64,000 bases of DNA from Cerasibacillus sp036516575 (GTDB lineage Bacteria > Bacillota > Bacilli > Bacillales > Amphibacillaceae): contig NZ_DATBTY010000003.1 in the NCBI RefSeq assembly GCF_036516575.1, positions 62,001-126,000 on the forward strand. The letters run 5' to 3'. Position 1 is the first letter of the stretch. Each line of letters opens with the position of its first letter. This document shows, in pieces, positions 46,009 to 54,326 of this stretch. The translations under genes and the position numbers were made by a program. Under the pieces are notes generated by a model. The model was not told the DNA's origin, searched no databases, and saw only the letters and a program-made list of their open reading frames with translations.

Positions 46009-46239
46009 TTACTTATAAATGGAAAACGACCATACGATTAAAAAAATACTTACTACTCCCCAAACTGTAGCCCCCACTATCCACCAAACAACGGGTTTAG
46101 TTGAAATCTGTTTACTATCCTTACTATCCTTATTTTCTATTATTAAAGCGACCTTTCTTTCCATACTTTTTTTCATAGAAGCAAGAACAACAATTCCGAT
46201 TATGATGAAACCAACAGTCACCCAAGGTAACAAATCCAT
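46009..46239 (-). CDS. Small two-helix membrane protein
   Basis: A 76-residue protein with hydrophobic helices at about 5-22 and 50-72 and a basic/acidic middle (KKSMERK, ENKDSKDSK). ATG at 46239 follows GGGGTGTGAGA. No family recognised. Confidence 0.5.
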   Translation of the reverse strand: MDLLPWVTVGFIIIGIVVLASMKKSMERKVALIIENKDSKDSKQISTKPVVWWIVGATVWGVVSIFLIVWSFSIYK

Positions 46240-46409
46240 TCTCACACCCCATTTTTATGAGTTGTTTTCCTAGCCAGGCAAAATACATAATTAAAGTACA
46301 GTCCGAAACACTATTTTCATTATATTTTAAGATAAAATTCCTATTACCTTCAAGATAAGATCTTCTGCAATTCGGCCTTTTTGTTGGAATCAAAAGCTAC
46401 TGATTCAGT

Positions 46410-46621
46410 CACTATACTTATTTTAACATAGACATGTTTCAAATGTTTTTCTATATTTTTATTATTTTTAGTAAGGGTAACTTGCATTTTAATAACAATA
46501 TAGGACCGGTAGGAATAGCTAAGTACTTCATTTCTTACAGGTATATTTTTAACTCTCTTAATTTATTCATATGTATTGTAAACTACTTTCTGCATTACGA
46601 TTACTTGTGATACGGTTTACC
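46410..46621. repeat. Copy of rlmH 3' end plus adjoining ~190 bp (distal junction)
   Basis: Aligns over about 210 bp at roughly 75-80% with 48491-48702. It includes minus-strand GGTAAACCGTATCACAAGTAA, i.e. codons GKPYHK-stop, matching the rlmH ending GEPYHK-stop. Identity with rlmH stops upstream of those codons, as for a recombinase core site. Confidence 0.85.
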
Positions 46622-46712
46622 GTGGTGATTTAAGACATTGCATGAGTAGATAGACTTGTTATGATATAATTTTACACATTATATGATAGATGTAGGAATC
46701 TCGTGTGAATTA

Positions 46713-46939
46713 ATGAAGCAATTAGACAGGTAAACTGGATGAGTATCGTTATAACTTTAATGGGCGAGAGTGGCAAGTGAAATCAAAATCATTTTTAGGA
46801 ATCTACATACCTAATCGATACAGAAGTAGTTACATTTGAACTTCATACACTTCCGCAATTAGTGCAGAAGCTGTTAGATTTCATTATTAACAAACAACGA
46901 ACGGAATTATGGAATAGTTTACAAGAGGTTAAAAAATAA
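46713..46939 (+). pseudogene. Frameshifted hypothetical gene remnant
   Basis: Pieces in different frames: LDEYRYNFNGREWQVKSKSF then, after a shift, FELHTLPQLVQKLLDFIIN and WNSLQEVKK-stop. Protein-like but broken; family unrecognised. Confidence 0.5.
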
Positions 46940-47013
46940 CAGGAGTACGTATAGAACTAGTTAAAGATGATGAGAGATAACTAACCTAATTGACAAACCC
47001 CCAAACAGTATAG

Positions 47014-47106
47014 TCATCATAGCCATTTAAAATGTAACTAGCCTTTGGTAAAATCATCAACGGCTAATTAATCTTAATTATTCATAAAACAAGTCGCATA
47101 AACACA
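47014..47106. repeat. 93-bp direct repeat, copy 2
   Basis: Partner of 43564-43656, four mismatches, same orientation. Two of the mismatches weaken its hairpin. Confidence 0.92.
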
Positions 47107-47163
47107 TTTTTAAAACCAGCTTCCGACAAAGAATTACCACCTTACCTGTAACAGTTTTTGCCT

Positions 47164-47495
47164 CTATTTGTAATACGGTGCTATAGCCTGAACCCTATTC
47201 CGTAAGTCTTCTTCAATTATTGCAGGATGTTGTCCCTTTATTAATTCGACATTATCTCGCTTACCTTTTCTTCTCATTTCATTCCAATTTTTATGTTTTC
47301 CACATCTATAAAACCATCATAAGTCGGTTTTTCAAGTATAGTCTTTATAGAATTAATACCAAAAAGATTCCCCTTCTTAGTCTTTAAACCATTCTTATTT
47401 ACAAGATTTATAATTCTCTTATATCCATAAACTGTTTCCACTTCAGAATTAGTGGAAACAGTTTTGAGTTGATGTAGGGGAGGATGGGGTAGCAA
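47164..47495 (-). pseudogene. Large serine recombinase, Recombinase-domain fragment
   Basis: The reading VYGYKRIINLVNKNGLKTKKG, then FGINSIKTILEKPTYDGFI, and after a one-base shift WNEMRRKGKRDN...IKGQHPAIIEEDLRNRVQ, is the diagnostic Recombinase domain of large serine integrases (CcrA/CcrB and SpoIVCA class). The catalytic N-terminal resolvase domain and the rest of the C-terminus are missing. Confidence 0.82.
47429..47464. repeat. Perfect 13-bp inverted repeat in recombinase fragment
   Basis: AAACTGTTTCCAC and GTGGAAACAGTTT with a 10-bp spacer, located where the recombinase fragment begins. Could mark the break point that truncated it. Confidence 0.6.
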
Positions 47496-47581
47496 TAGAT
47501 AAGATTAAGCAAGTTCGGAATTCTTTGTCGACAGTCGATCTAGATTATGAAAAGAGGTAATACAAAGTATATAAATTTATA

Positions 47582-48413
47582 TCACCATATTACAATTACA
47601 TTTACCCACTCTGAATCATTCTCAATTTCCAATATTCCACAAAGTATATCATGTACTTTTATAAATTCAGGTACAATACTTCTCATAACATTAATAATTT
47701 CTATCGTATCTCTTCCACATTCCCAACTTTCAAGTAGTGACTTTTGCCTGTCTTTTAACTGACTTCTATCACCTTCGTATTTAGACCAATCACCAAACGT
47801 ATTTGGTTGAACTCCTGAAGCCATATACCAAGCTGTTGACATGAATAGTCGTAATTTGTCAATACAATACAAAGCATAATAATATTCTTCTGTCATTGCC
47901 TTTCTATATGCTTCATGTAAATATGCAAAAAATTTTGTTCTCCAAGCTTCAAATTCAGCGAAGGTCGGTTTGTAAATAATTTCCATGGACTGTCTTTGTA
48001 TATTATTCATAACTTCATTGGTATCTTTGATAATTTCAATATTTTGTAACCAAGTAGAGGGTTGAATATCGTCTAAAGTAAAATAAAAAATGTCCACTTT
48101 AACAAAACAGTCATAATGGGCAACAGTATAGATTGACGAAGGATTAAAATCCTCAAAATACAATACATTTCCCCAGTTTTTTTGCACGCATCTGTTTATT
48201 TCCAATGTATTCGTTTATTTTGTTAGGTTTGACAATGATTCTAAGGTCAATATCTGAAAAAATATTTGTATTTTCATTACCGATTGAGCCACCATAAAAA
48301 AATGACAGAACATTATCATCACTTAATAAATCATTTGCAATTGCATCTAATAATTTATTTCGGTTATTTGGTAACTCTAAGTCTCTCTCTTCATGCTTAT
48401 TTACGAATCCCAC
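47582..48413 (-). pseudogene. Nucleotidyltransferase, frameshifted at a 7-A tract
   Basis: Two frames form one protein of about 275 residues. The N-terminal part has the Pol-beta nucleotidyltransferase motif FFYGGSIGNE...FSDIDLRIIV (GS-x-DxD). The C-terminal part gives YDCFVKVDIFYF, with the third acidic residue, and a helical domain. The frame changes near 48177-48183, seven T's on the plus strand. It starts at GTG with AAGGAG upstream. Relatives include aminoglycoside adenylyltransferase-like proteins; substrate uncertain. Slippage at the tract could restore the frame. Confidence 0.75.
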
Positions 48414-48490
48414 ACATTAAAAACACTCTCCTTAAATAAATATTTATTATGTAAGAATTCCCTGTTTTTACTCCATGCCCTTTTAAGAAT

Positions 48491-48702
48491 CACTATACTT
48501 ACTTTAACACAGACAGATTTCAGATGTTCTTATATAATTCCTTTGTTTTTAGTACGAGTATTTTACGTTTATAACAACAGTGTAAGACTAGCTAGCGTAG
48601 TTCATTTCTCCCAAGTATATTTTCACCTTTAACTCTCTTAAGCTTTCCATATGTATTGTAAACTCTTTTTTCTGCTTTACCATCACTTGTGGTACGGTTC
48701 CC
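48491..48702. repeat. rlmH-proximal copy of the junction repeat
   Basis: Includes the last codons of rlmH (48683-48702) and about 190 bp downstream. See 46410-46621. Confidence 0.85.
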
Positions 48703-49162
48703 CCCGCATAATCTTAAACCCCCGATAAATCTGCTCTAACAAAATCAGTCTCATAAGCTGATGCGGAAAGGTCATTTTTGAAAAAGAGAGAGCATAATTG
48801 CTTCGCTTTCGAACATCATCACTTAGACCTAAGGAACCACCGATGACAAAGGCGATTTTGCTTTTTCCATAAGTTGCGAGGTCTTCAAGCTTTTCAGCTA
48901 ATTGTTCAGATGTTAGCATTTTACCTTGTAAATCAAGTGTAATGACATAGGTATCGGGTGTGATCTTAGCTAAGATGCGATCGCCTTCCTTTTGTTTCAC
49001 ATCCGCTTCTTCACTGGCACTTAATGTTTCGGGTGCTTTTTCATCTGGTACTTCAATAATGTTTACTTTTGCGTAAGCACTTAATCGCTTTAAATATTCA
49101 ACAATGCCTTGTTTTAAATATTTCTCTTTTAGTTTTCCAACAGAAACAATCGTGATATTCAT
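48683..49162 (-). CDS. rlmH: 23S rRNA (pseudouridine1915-N3)-methyltransferase RlmH
   Basis: A 159-residue SPOUT methyltransferase that methylates pseudouridine 1915 in helix 69. Family marks are ITIVSVGKLKEKYLKQGI, FVIGGSLGLSDDVR (SAM knot) and the invariant end RGEPYHK. Equivalent to staphylococcal orfX and B. subtilis yydA. Its last codons are the integration site of SCC elements in staphylococci, and a second copy of them occurs 2,082 bp further on. Confidence 0.97.
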   Translation of the reverse strand: MNITIVSVGKLKEKYLKQGIVEYLKRLSAYAKVNIIEVPDEKAPETLSASEEADVKQKEGDRILAKITPDTYVITLDLQGKMLTSEQLAEKLEDLATYGKSKIAFVIGGSLGLSDDVRKRSNYALSFSKMTFPHQLMRLILLEQIYRGFKIMRGEPYHK

Positions 49163-49260
49163 ATATGTTCGTCCTTTATGGTTTTCGTATTTTCATCTAG
49201 TGTAACAAACATATAGCGTTTTTCTAAATGATATATACACCCAACCTTAGCTGCCTGTCC

Positions 49261-49305
49261 ACAAAAAAGGACGATACTTTTTAACGACAATTGTATCGTC
49301 ATTTT
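49261..49305 (-). terminator. Terminator of D,D-carboxypeptidase gene
   Basis: GACGATAC / GTATCGTC stem with T-run on the minus strand. Confidence 0.85.
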
Positions 49306-49383
49306 TCTTGTCATCTCGCTAGCCTAAATCACTAAAAATGAGATGTTTCCCGAAGAATTTATAGATAAATAATCTCTTCTCCA

Positions 49384-50946
49384 TCACTCAAATTCATGCT
49401 CCGCCAACACGGTTGCAATATCGTCTTGAATATCTGTCAAAGAACTGCCAATTTGGTTATTAATTAAAATTGAAAAGATAAGTTTTTCACCATCGGCTGA
49501 CGTCACGTAGCCTGATAATGTATTAACACCTGTTAGTGAACCTGTTTTTGCTTTCACATTGCCTTTTGTTGGTTCTTCTGTCATACGAAATCTTAATGTT
49601 CCACCAACTAAGCGATCTGGTTCACCAGCAACAGGTTGGGCATTTTCAAAGATGTCAAACCACGGTTCCGATTGAACGGTATATAGAAGTTCGGTTAACG
49701 CATCGGTGGTGACAATGTTTTTATGTGACATCCCGCTCCCATCACGTAGTAAGAAATGTTTTTTATCCATGTCATATGATTCGAGCGTTTCTTCCATGAC
49801 CTGAAGGCCTTTATCCCAACTTCCCTCATCATAAACGACACGTCCCATTTCCTTGACGAGGGTTTCTCCGTGGCCATTGTTACTTAATTTCATGAAAGGA
49901 ATCATCAACTCTTCTAAAGGAATCGATTTTTTAGATGTTAATGTTGTTAATTTCTTTGGAGCGACGCCTTTTTTCTGTTGATGTTTTCCAATCATTGTAA
50001 TTCCTTCTTCAGTTAATGATTTATGAAAAACGTCTAATGTATATAATGCTGGATCCCAAACCGTACGCCAGACACGTGTTTCATTCGACCCGACTGGAAT
50101 GGTTCCATTAATAATCATACGATTTGTGCCATGTTCACGTTCAACTGTTATTTTACGATCAGCATCTTTCGCCACTGTTTTAGCGCGATTAACAATTTCT
50201 ATCACATCTGTCTCAGGGATTAACTTAACTTTTGGTGGTTCATTTATTTTATTTCCCGGGAATACTTCGACGATGACTGTACTTGCATCATAATCATTAT
50301 TCGGTGAAAGTGTTAAAGCTGATATTGGCGCGCCTGGATAATTTTCTTCATCTGACCAATTGAGGTCTTGTGAATACCGAACATCGTCATACCAACTTTC
50401 ATCGGCAATTAAATCTCCCTTAATTTTTTGAATACCTTTCGCTTTTAAGTCTTTAGCAAATTGATCTAAATCTTCTTTTAATAATGTCGGGTCCCCTTGA
50501 CCAACCATATAAAGATTTCCTTGTAAAACTTGCCCTCTAATGTTCCCATCTGTTGCGATTGTTGTATTGAACCGATAGTCTGGTCCTAACACGTTGAGTG
50601 CAGATACACCCGTTATTAATTTCATATTTGAGGCTGGGTGTAAATGTAGTTGCCCATTATGTGTGTAGATAAGTTCACCATCTTGAGCGCGCCGGACACT
50701 TACACCGATACTGACTCCGTCTAATCGTGGGTCACTTAAAATATGATTAATCTTTTCTTTTAGTGATTCGTCTGTCGTTTGCTTTGCTTGTGATATATGT
50801 CGTGATGATTTTTTAGTAGCGATGGCTTCTGATGATTTCGCTGCGGTTGCATGTGAAGGATAATTCTCGTGGTGTGGGAGTAACGCTAGGCCAATAAACA
50901 ATAAAATAACAATCAAATAGCGCCAATGCCTTGAGAATGATGGCAT
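49384..50946 (-). CDS. dacC: D-alanyl-D-alanine carboxypeptidase/endopeptidase, S13 family (PBP4-like)
   Basis: A 520-residue class C low-mass penicillin-binding protein. Motifs: SxxK in ASNMKLITG (about residue 108), SGMSHKN (the SxN region, about 395-400) and KTG in VKAKTGSLTG (about 473). An N-terminal membrane anchor or signal (9-25) exports it. It trims peptidoglycan stem peptides. The nearest B. subtilis homologue is DacC (PBP4*). Monocistronic with terminator; neighbours are cell-wall (wal) genes, though several kb away. Confidence 0.9.
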   Translation of the reverse strand: MPSFSRHWRYLIVILLFIGLALLPHHENYPSHATAAKSSEAIATKKSSRHISQAKQTTDESLKEKINHILSDPRLDGVSIGVSVRRAQDGELIYTHNGQLHLHPASNMKLITGVSALNVLGPDYRFNTTIATDGNIRGQVLQGNLYMVGQGDPTLLKEDLDQFAKDLKAKGIQKIKGDLIADESWYDDVRYSQDLNWSDEENYPGAPISALTLSPNNDYDASTVIVEVFPGNKINEPPKVKLIPETDVIEIVNRAKTVAKDADRKITVEREHGTNRMIINGTIPVGSNETRVWRTVWDPALYTLDVFHKSLTEEGITMIGKHQQKKGVAPKKLTTLTSKKSIPLEELMIPFMKLSNNGHGETLVKEMGRVVYDEGSWDKGLQVMEETLESYDMDKKHFLLRDGSGMSHKNIVTTDALTELLYTVQSEPWFDIFENAQPVAGEPDRLVGGTLRFRMTEEPTKGNVKAKTGSLTGVNTLSGYVTSADGEKLIFSILINNQIGSSLTDIQDDIATVLAEHEFE

Positions 50947-51096
50947 ATTTACAAAACCCCTTCCGAAGATATTTTAATTGTCCCACTATTACTTTATTTT
51001 AATATACCATTATTTATTAGAAAAAGCATGTTTTATATGATATATATGTTAAAATATATAAAATTCAACTGGTGTTTTTAAAGGGGGAGAAATGGG

Positions 51097-51642
51097 TTGT
51101 TTGTTTATGAAGTCGATGAAGAGCTTACATTAAAGATGATGAATTCAATGAATGCAGAACGATTATTTGAATTAACCGATCGTTCTCGTGATTATTTAAA
51201 GGAATGGCTGCCTTGGTTAAATCATACAACAAAGGTCGAACATTCCAAGCACTTTATTGAGCAGGCTTTTCAGCTCCATGCTGATCGGCGAGCATTGATA
51301 TCCGGTATTTTTTTTCGTGGAGAATTGGTTGGCGTCATTTCTTTTAATCAGTTTGATTGGACGAATCGGATCGGTTATATCGGATATTGGCTGGGGCAAG
51401 ATTACCAAGGAAATGGGATTACAACACGGGCCGTTCGAGCGTTAATCGATTATGGATTCGATGTATTAAATTTAAATCGGATTGATATTCGTGCCGCTGT
51501 CGAAAATAAAGCGAGCCGTGCTATTCCGGAGCGACTCGGATTCAAACAAGAGGGATTACTTCGCCAAACAGAGTGGCTTTATGACCATTATGTTGACCAT
51601 GTCGTTTACGGCATGCTTGCTCACGAATGGAGAGACAGGTAA
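51097..51642 (+). CDS. GNAT N-acetyltransferase (RimJ/RimL-like)
   Basis: A 181-residue GNAT protein of the ribosomal-protein-serine/alanine acetyltransferase type. The acetyl-CoA loop region reads GYWLGQDYQGNGITTRAVRAL (about 100-120), followed by LNRIDIRAAVENKASRAIPERLGF. It begins at TTG with AAAGGGGGAG upstream; the nearest ATG is out of frame. The substrate is not predictable. It is followed by a terminator and then the 53-bp repeat array. Confidence 0.9.
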   Translation: MFVYEVDEELTLKMMNSMNAERLFELTDRSRDYLKEWLPWLNHTTKVEHSKHFIEQAFQLHADRRALISGIFFRGELVGVISFNQFDWTNRIGYIGYWLGQDYQGNGITTRAVRALIDYGFDVLNLNRIDIRAAVENKASRAIPERLGFKQEGLLRQTEWLYDHYVDHVVYGMLAHEWRDR

Positions 51643-51748
51643 TCGAACTGTTTATTATGTCGGACTAGTAAAGCTATCATTTCTCCGCTTTTCAAATAAT
51701 TAGATATTACCCGGGAAATATCGACATCATTTTTGTAAATAATAAGCG

Positions 51749-51790
51749 GCCGTCCAATAAGTCCTTTTTGACTATTGGGTGGCTTTTTTA
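51749..51790 (+). terminator. Terminator after GNAT gene
   Basis: GCCGTCCAATAAGTC / GACTATTGGGTGGC stem with TTTTTT tail. Confidence 0.92.
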
Positions 51791-51854
51791 AGAAAATCGT
51801 AAGAGACTTGCTTATGTTAGAGTTAATGCGAATTAAGTCCCCCGTTTCCGGATG

Positions 51855-52200
51855 ACTTACTATACATTGAAGGGTTCAATGCGAGGTAACTCATTCGCTC
51901 ACCAAAGACTTACTATACATTGGAGGGTTCAATGCGAGGTAACTCTTGCGCCGCCCAAAGACTTACTACACATTGAAGGGCCCAATGCAAGGTAACTCAA
52001 TCACCTCCCAACAACTTACTATACATTGAAGGCTTCAATGCGAGGTAACTCCATCACTTCCCAAAAAATTACTATACATTGAAGGACCCAATACGAAGTA
52101 ACTCATGCGCTCCCCAAAAACTTACTACACATTAAAGGGGCCCTATGCGAGGTACTCCAGCGCCGCCCGAAAACTTACTTCACATTGAAACGATGAAACG
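51855..52200. repeat. 53-bp tandem repeat array of stem-loop units (six and a half copies)
   Basis: Copies begin at 51855, 51908, 51961, 52014, 52067, 52120 and 52173 (partial), all at exactly 53 bp. Each starts ACTTACTAYACATTG and holds an inverted repeat CATTGAA-GGN-TTCAATG followed by CGAGGTAACTC and a more variable 15-bp tail. A degenerate copy may precede (about 51806). The period is not a multiple of three and no gene spans it. It is not CRISPR: the variable part is short and similar between units. Confidence 0.95.
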
Positions 52201-52309
52201 ATAAAGCACGACATCCTAAGCACAGATCACATACTCATATACAATTTAAATAACCAAAACAACCGCATCAACTGGACGAAGACGACCTCCAACAAAACTC
52301 TTAAACACA

Positions 52310-52356
52310 AAAACAAGTGAAAGAAATAGTCTGCTATCTCCTCCACTTGTTTATTT
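52310..52356 (-). terminator. Terminator of ABC exporter gene
   Basis: AAACAAGTG / CACTTGTTT stem with TTTTT on the minus strand. Confidence 0.82.
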
Positions 52357-52377
52357 TCGGAAACTATCAAATCGCTC

Positions 52378-54093
52378 CTAATTCATTTGTACATGATGGA
52401 GTTGCGCAAATAAACCGTTGCGCTTAACGAGTTCATCATGCTTTCCTTCTTCTTCAATACCGTTTTCTGTAATGACCATGATCCGATCAGCATTTCGAAT
52501 CGTTGCCAGACGGTGCGCAATGACAATCGTAGTCCGGTCTTTCGATAAGTCCTCAAGTGCTTCTTGGATAATTCGTTCTGTTTCCGTATCAAGAGCCGAT
52601 GTCGCTTCATCGAGAATTAATATCGGTGGGTTCTTTAAAAACATCCGCGCAATGGCGATTCGTTGTTTCTGACCACCTGATAGTTTCAGGCCTCTTTCGC
52701 CAACTTCTGTTTCATAGCCATCTGGGAGCTTTTGAATAAATTCATCTAGATGGGCACGACGAACTGCTGCTTCAATTTCGCGATCAGATGCATTTAAATT
52801 TCCGTAAGCAATGTTTTCGCGAATCGTCCCTGTAAATAAAAACACATCTTGTTGCACAATCCCGATTTGCTTTCTTAGGGATTGTTTTGTCATATCACGA
52901 ATATCGATACCATCAATCGTAATCTGTCCACTGTCAACATCGTAAAAACGTGGAATTAACGAAGCAATGGTCGTTTTTCCAGCACCAGATGGACCGACTA
53001 AAGCAACTGTTTCACCTGCTGTTAAATTAAAACTCATCGCTTTTAAAATCGGACCTTGTGCTTTTTCATAACCAAATGTCACTTTATGAAAGGAAATATA
53101 GCCTTGTAGAAAATCGACATCCTTCGCATCTTTACGATCAACGACATCTGGATTTTGATCTAGCAATTCACAAAATCGTTTAAAACCAGCCATTCCTTTT
53201 GGGTATAGTTCGAGTAGGGCGGTGATCTTTTGGATCGGTTTAAATAAAACATTCGTAAACAATACGAAACTGACAAGTTCACCATATGTCATTTTCTGTT
53301 GGAATGTTAGCCAAGCACCAAAAACTAAAACGATTAATATCATTAAATGCATCATTAAATATATACTCGAATTTACTCTTGCCATGACACGATATGCGCC
53401 TAACTTTGCTTTACGGAAATTTTTATTTTCTCTTGTAAAGCGTCTCATTTCATATGCTTCATTCGTAAATGATTGCACAACACGTGCCCCAGAAACGGCA
53501 TCTTCCACTTTTCCGTTAATTTCAGCAATTTCTTCATACATTTTCTTCCATGCCCGGCTCATTTTAATATTGCTATAAGCCATCAGGAAAATGAGAATCG
53601 GGACAATGAATAATAAAATAACAGAAAGATGGAAGTTAATATTAAACATAAGAATAAAAGCACCAATAAATGTCATCGTGGCAATAAAAAAGTCTTCTGG
53701 ACCATGGTGTGCCAGTTCTCCGATTTCAAATAAATCATTCGTAACCCGGCTCATAATATTTCCTGTCTTCGTATTATCGAAAAATCGGAAGCTTTGTTTT
53801 TGAACATGTGAAAAGAGTTCTTGTCTTAAATCTGTTTCGATATTTAGGCCGAGCTTATGCCCCCAATAAGTGACAACATATTGCAATGCAGTACTTAATA
53901 AATAGACAAATAAGAGCAATATCCCAACAACGATAATCATATTCCAATTGCCCCCTGGAATAAGGTCATCGATAAACGTTTGCACTGCAACTGGAAACAC
54001 AAGCTCTAGCAATGCAACAATAACCGCGCTCGTAAAATCAATCATAAATAAGCGACGGTGTGGTTTATAATATGAGAAAAATCGTTTAATCAT
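52378..54093 (-). CDS. ywjA: ABC exporter half-transporter (YwjA-like)
   Basis: A 571-residue fused permease-ATPase. Six transmembrane helices fill residues 1-315; the ATPase has Walker A GPSGAGKTT, signature LSGGQKQRIAIARM, Walker B ILILDEATSALD and the H-loop AHRL. Such half-transporters work as homodimers or heterodimers, exporting lipids, drugs or peptides. The ATG at 54093 is used because GGAAGGAAG lies about ten bases upstream. The closest named match in memory is B. subtilis YwjA; the substrate is unknown. Confidence 0.88.
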   Translation of the reverse strand: MIKRFFSYYKPHRRLFMIDFTSAVIVALLELVFPVAVQTFIDDLIPGGNWNMIIVVGILLLFVYLLSTALQYVVTYWGHKLGLNIETDLRQELFSHVQKQSFRFFDNTKTGNIMSRVTNDLFEIGELAHHGPEDFFIATMTFIGAFILMFNINFHLSVILLFIVPILIFLMAYSNIKMSRAWKKMYEEIAEINGKVEDAVSGARVVQSFTNEAYEMRRFTRENKNFRKAKLGAYRVMARVNSSIYLMMHLMILIVLVFGAWLTFQQKMTYGELVSFVLFTNVLFKPIQKITALLELYPKGMAGFKRFCELLDQNPDVVDRKDAKDVDFLQGYISFHKVTFGYEKAQGPILKAMSFNLTAGETVALVGPSGAGKTTIASLIPRFYDVDSGQITIDGIDIRDMTKQSLRKQIGIVQQDVFLFTGTIRENIAYGNLNASDREIEAAVRRAHLDEFIQKLPDGYETEVGERGLKLSGGQKQRIAIARMFLKNPPILILDEATSALDTETERIIQEALEDLSKDRTTIVIAHRLATIRNADRIMVITENGIEEEGKHDELVKRNGLFAQLHHVQMN

Positions 54094-54127
54094 GATGTAT
54101 TCACTTCCTTCCATTTAAAAGCACAAC

Positions 54128-54261
54128 ATATCCACAAAGTTATCCACATATGCACAAATGTTCCCTCCTATTTTGTGGCAGAAAAAATGTTCGCTACTAA
54201 ATCTAGGGATATCCACCGTTTATCAACAGTTTGTGGATAACTAAAGTGAAAGTGTGGATGA
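54128..54261. promoter_or_regulatory. DnaA-box cluster
   Basis: Perfect TTATCCACA boxes at 54140-54148 (+) and 54232-54240 (-), single-mismatch boxes at 54128-54136 (+), 54220-54228 (+) and 54253-54261 (-), and a two-mismatch box at 54209-54217. B. subtilis has origin-proximal DnaA-box clusters that titrate DnaA, one of them near yydA (rlmH). Confidence 0.85.
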
Positions 54262-54295
54262 ATTTGTGAAAAACTTTTACATTTTTCCTTTTAAA

Positions 54296-54324
54296 CAAGC
54301 TATCTCTTCGTTAGAGATAGCTTG
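54296..54324 (-). terminator. Terminator of htrA / end of wal operon
   Basis: CAAGCTATCTC / GAGATAGCTTG perfect 11-bp stem, T-rich on the minus strand. Confidence 0.85.
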
Positions 54325-54326
54325 TC

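Noticed and set aside
47547..47762. Plus-strand frame opposite the nucleotidyltransferase
   Set aside because: Shadow of the minus-strand gene; no start signal.
51855..52200. CRISPR array
   Set aside because: Units are 53 bp with tails that resemble each other; no unique 30-bp spacers and no cas genes in the window.
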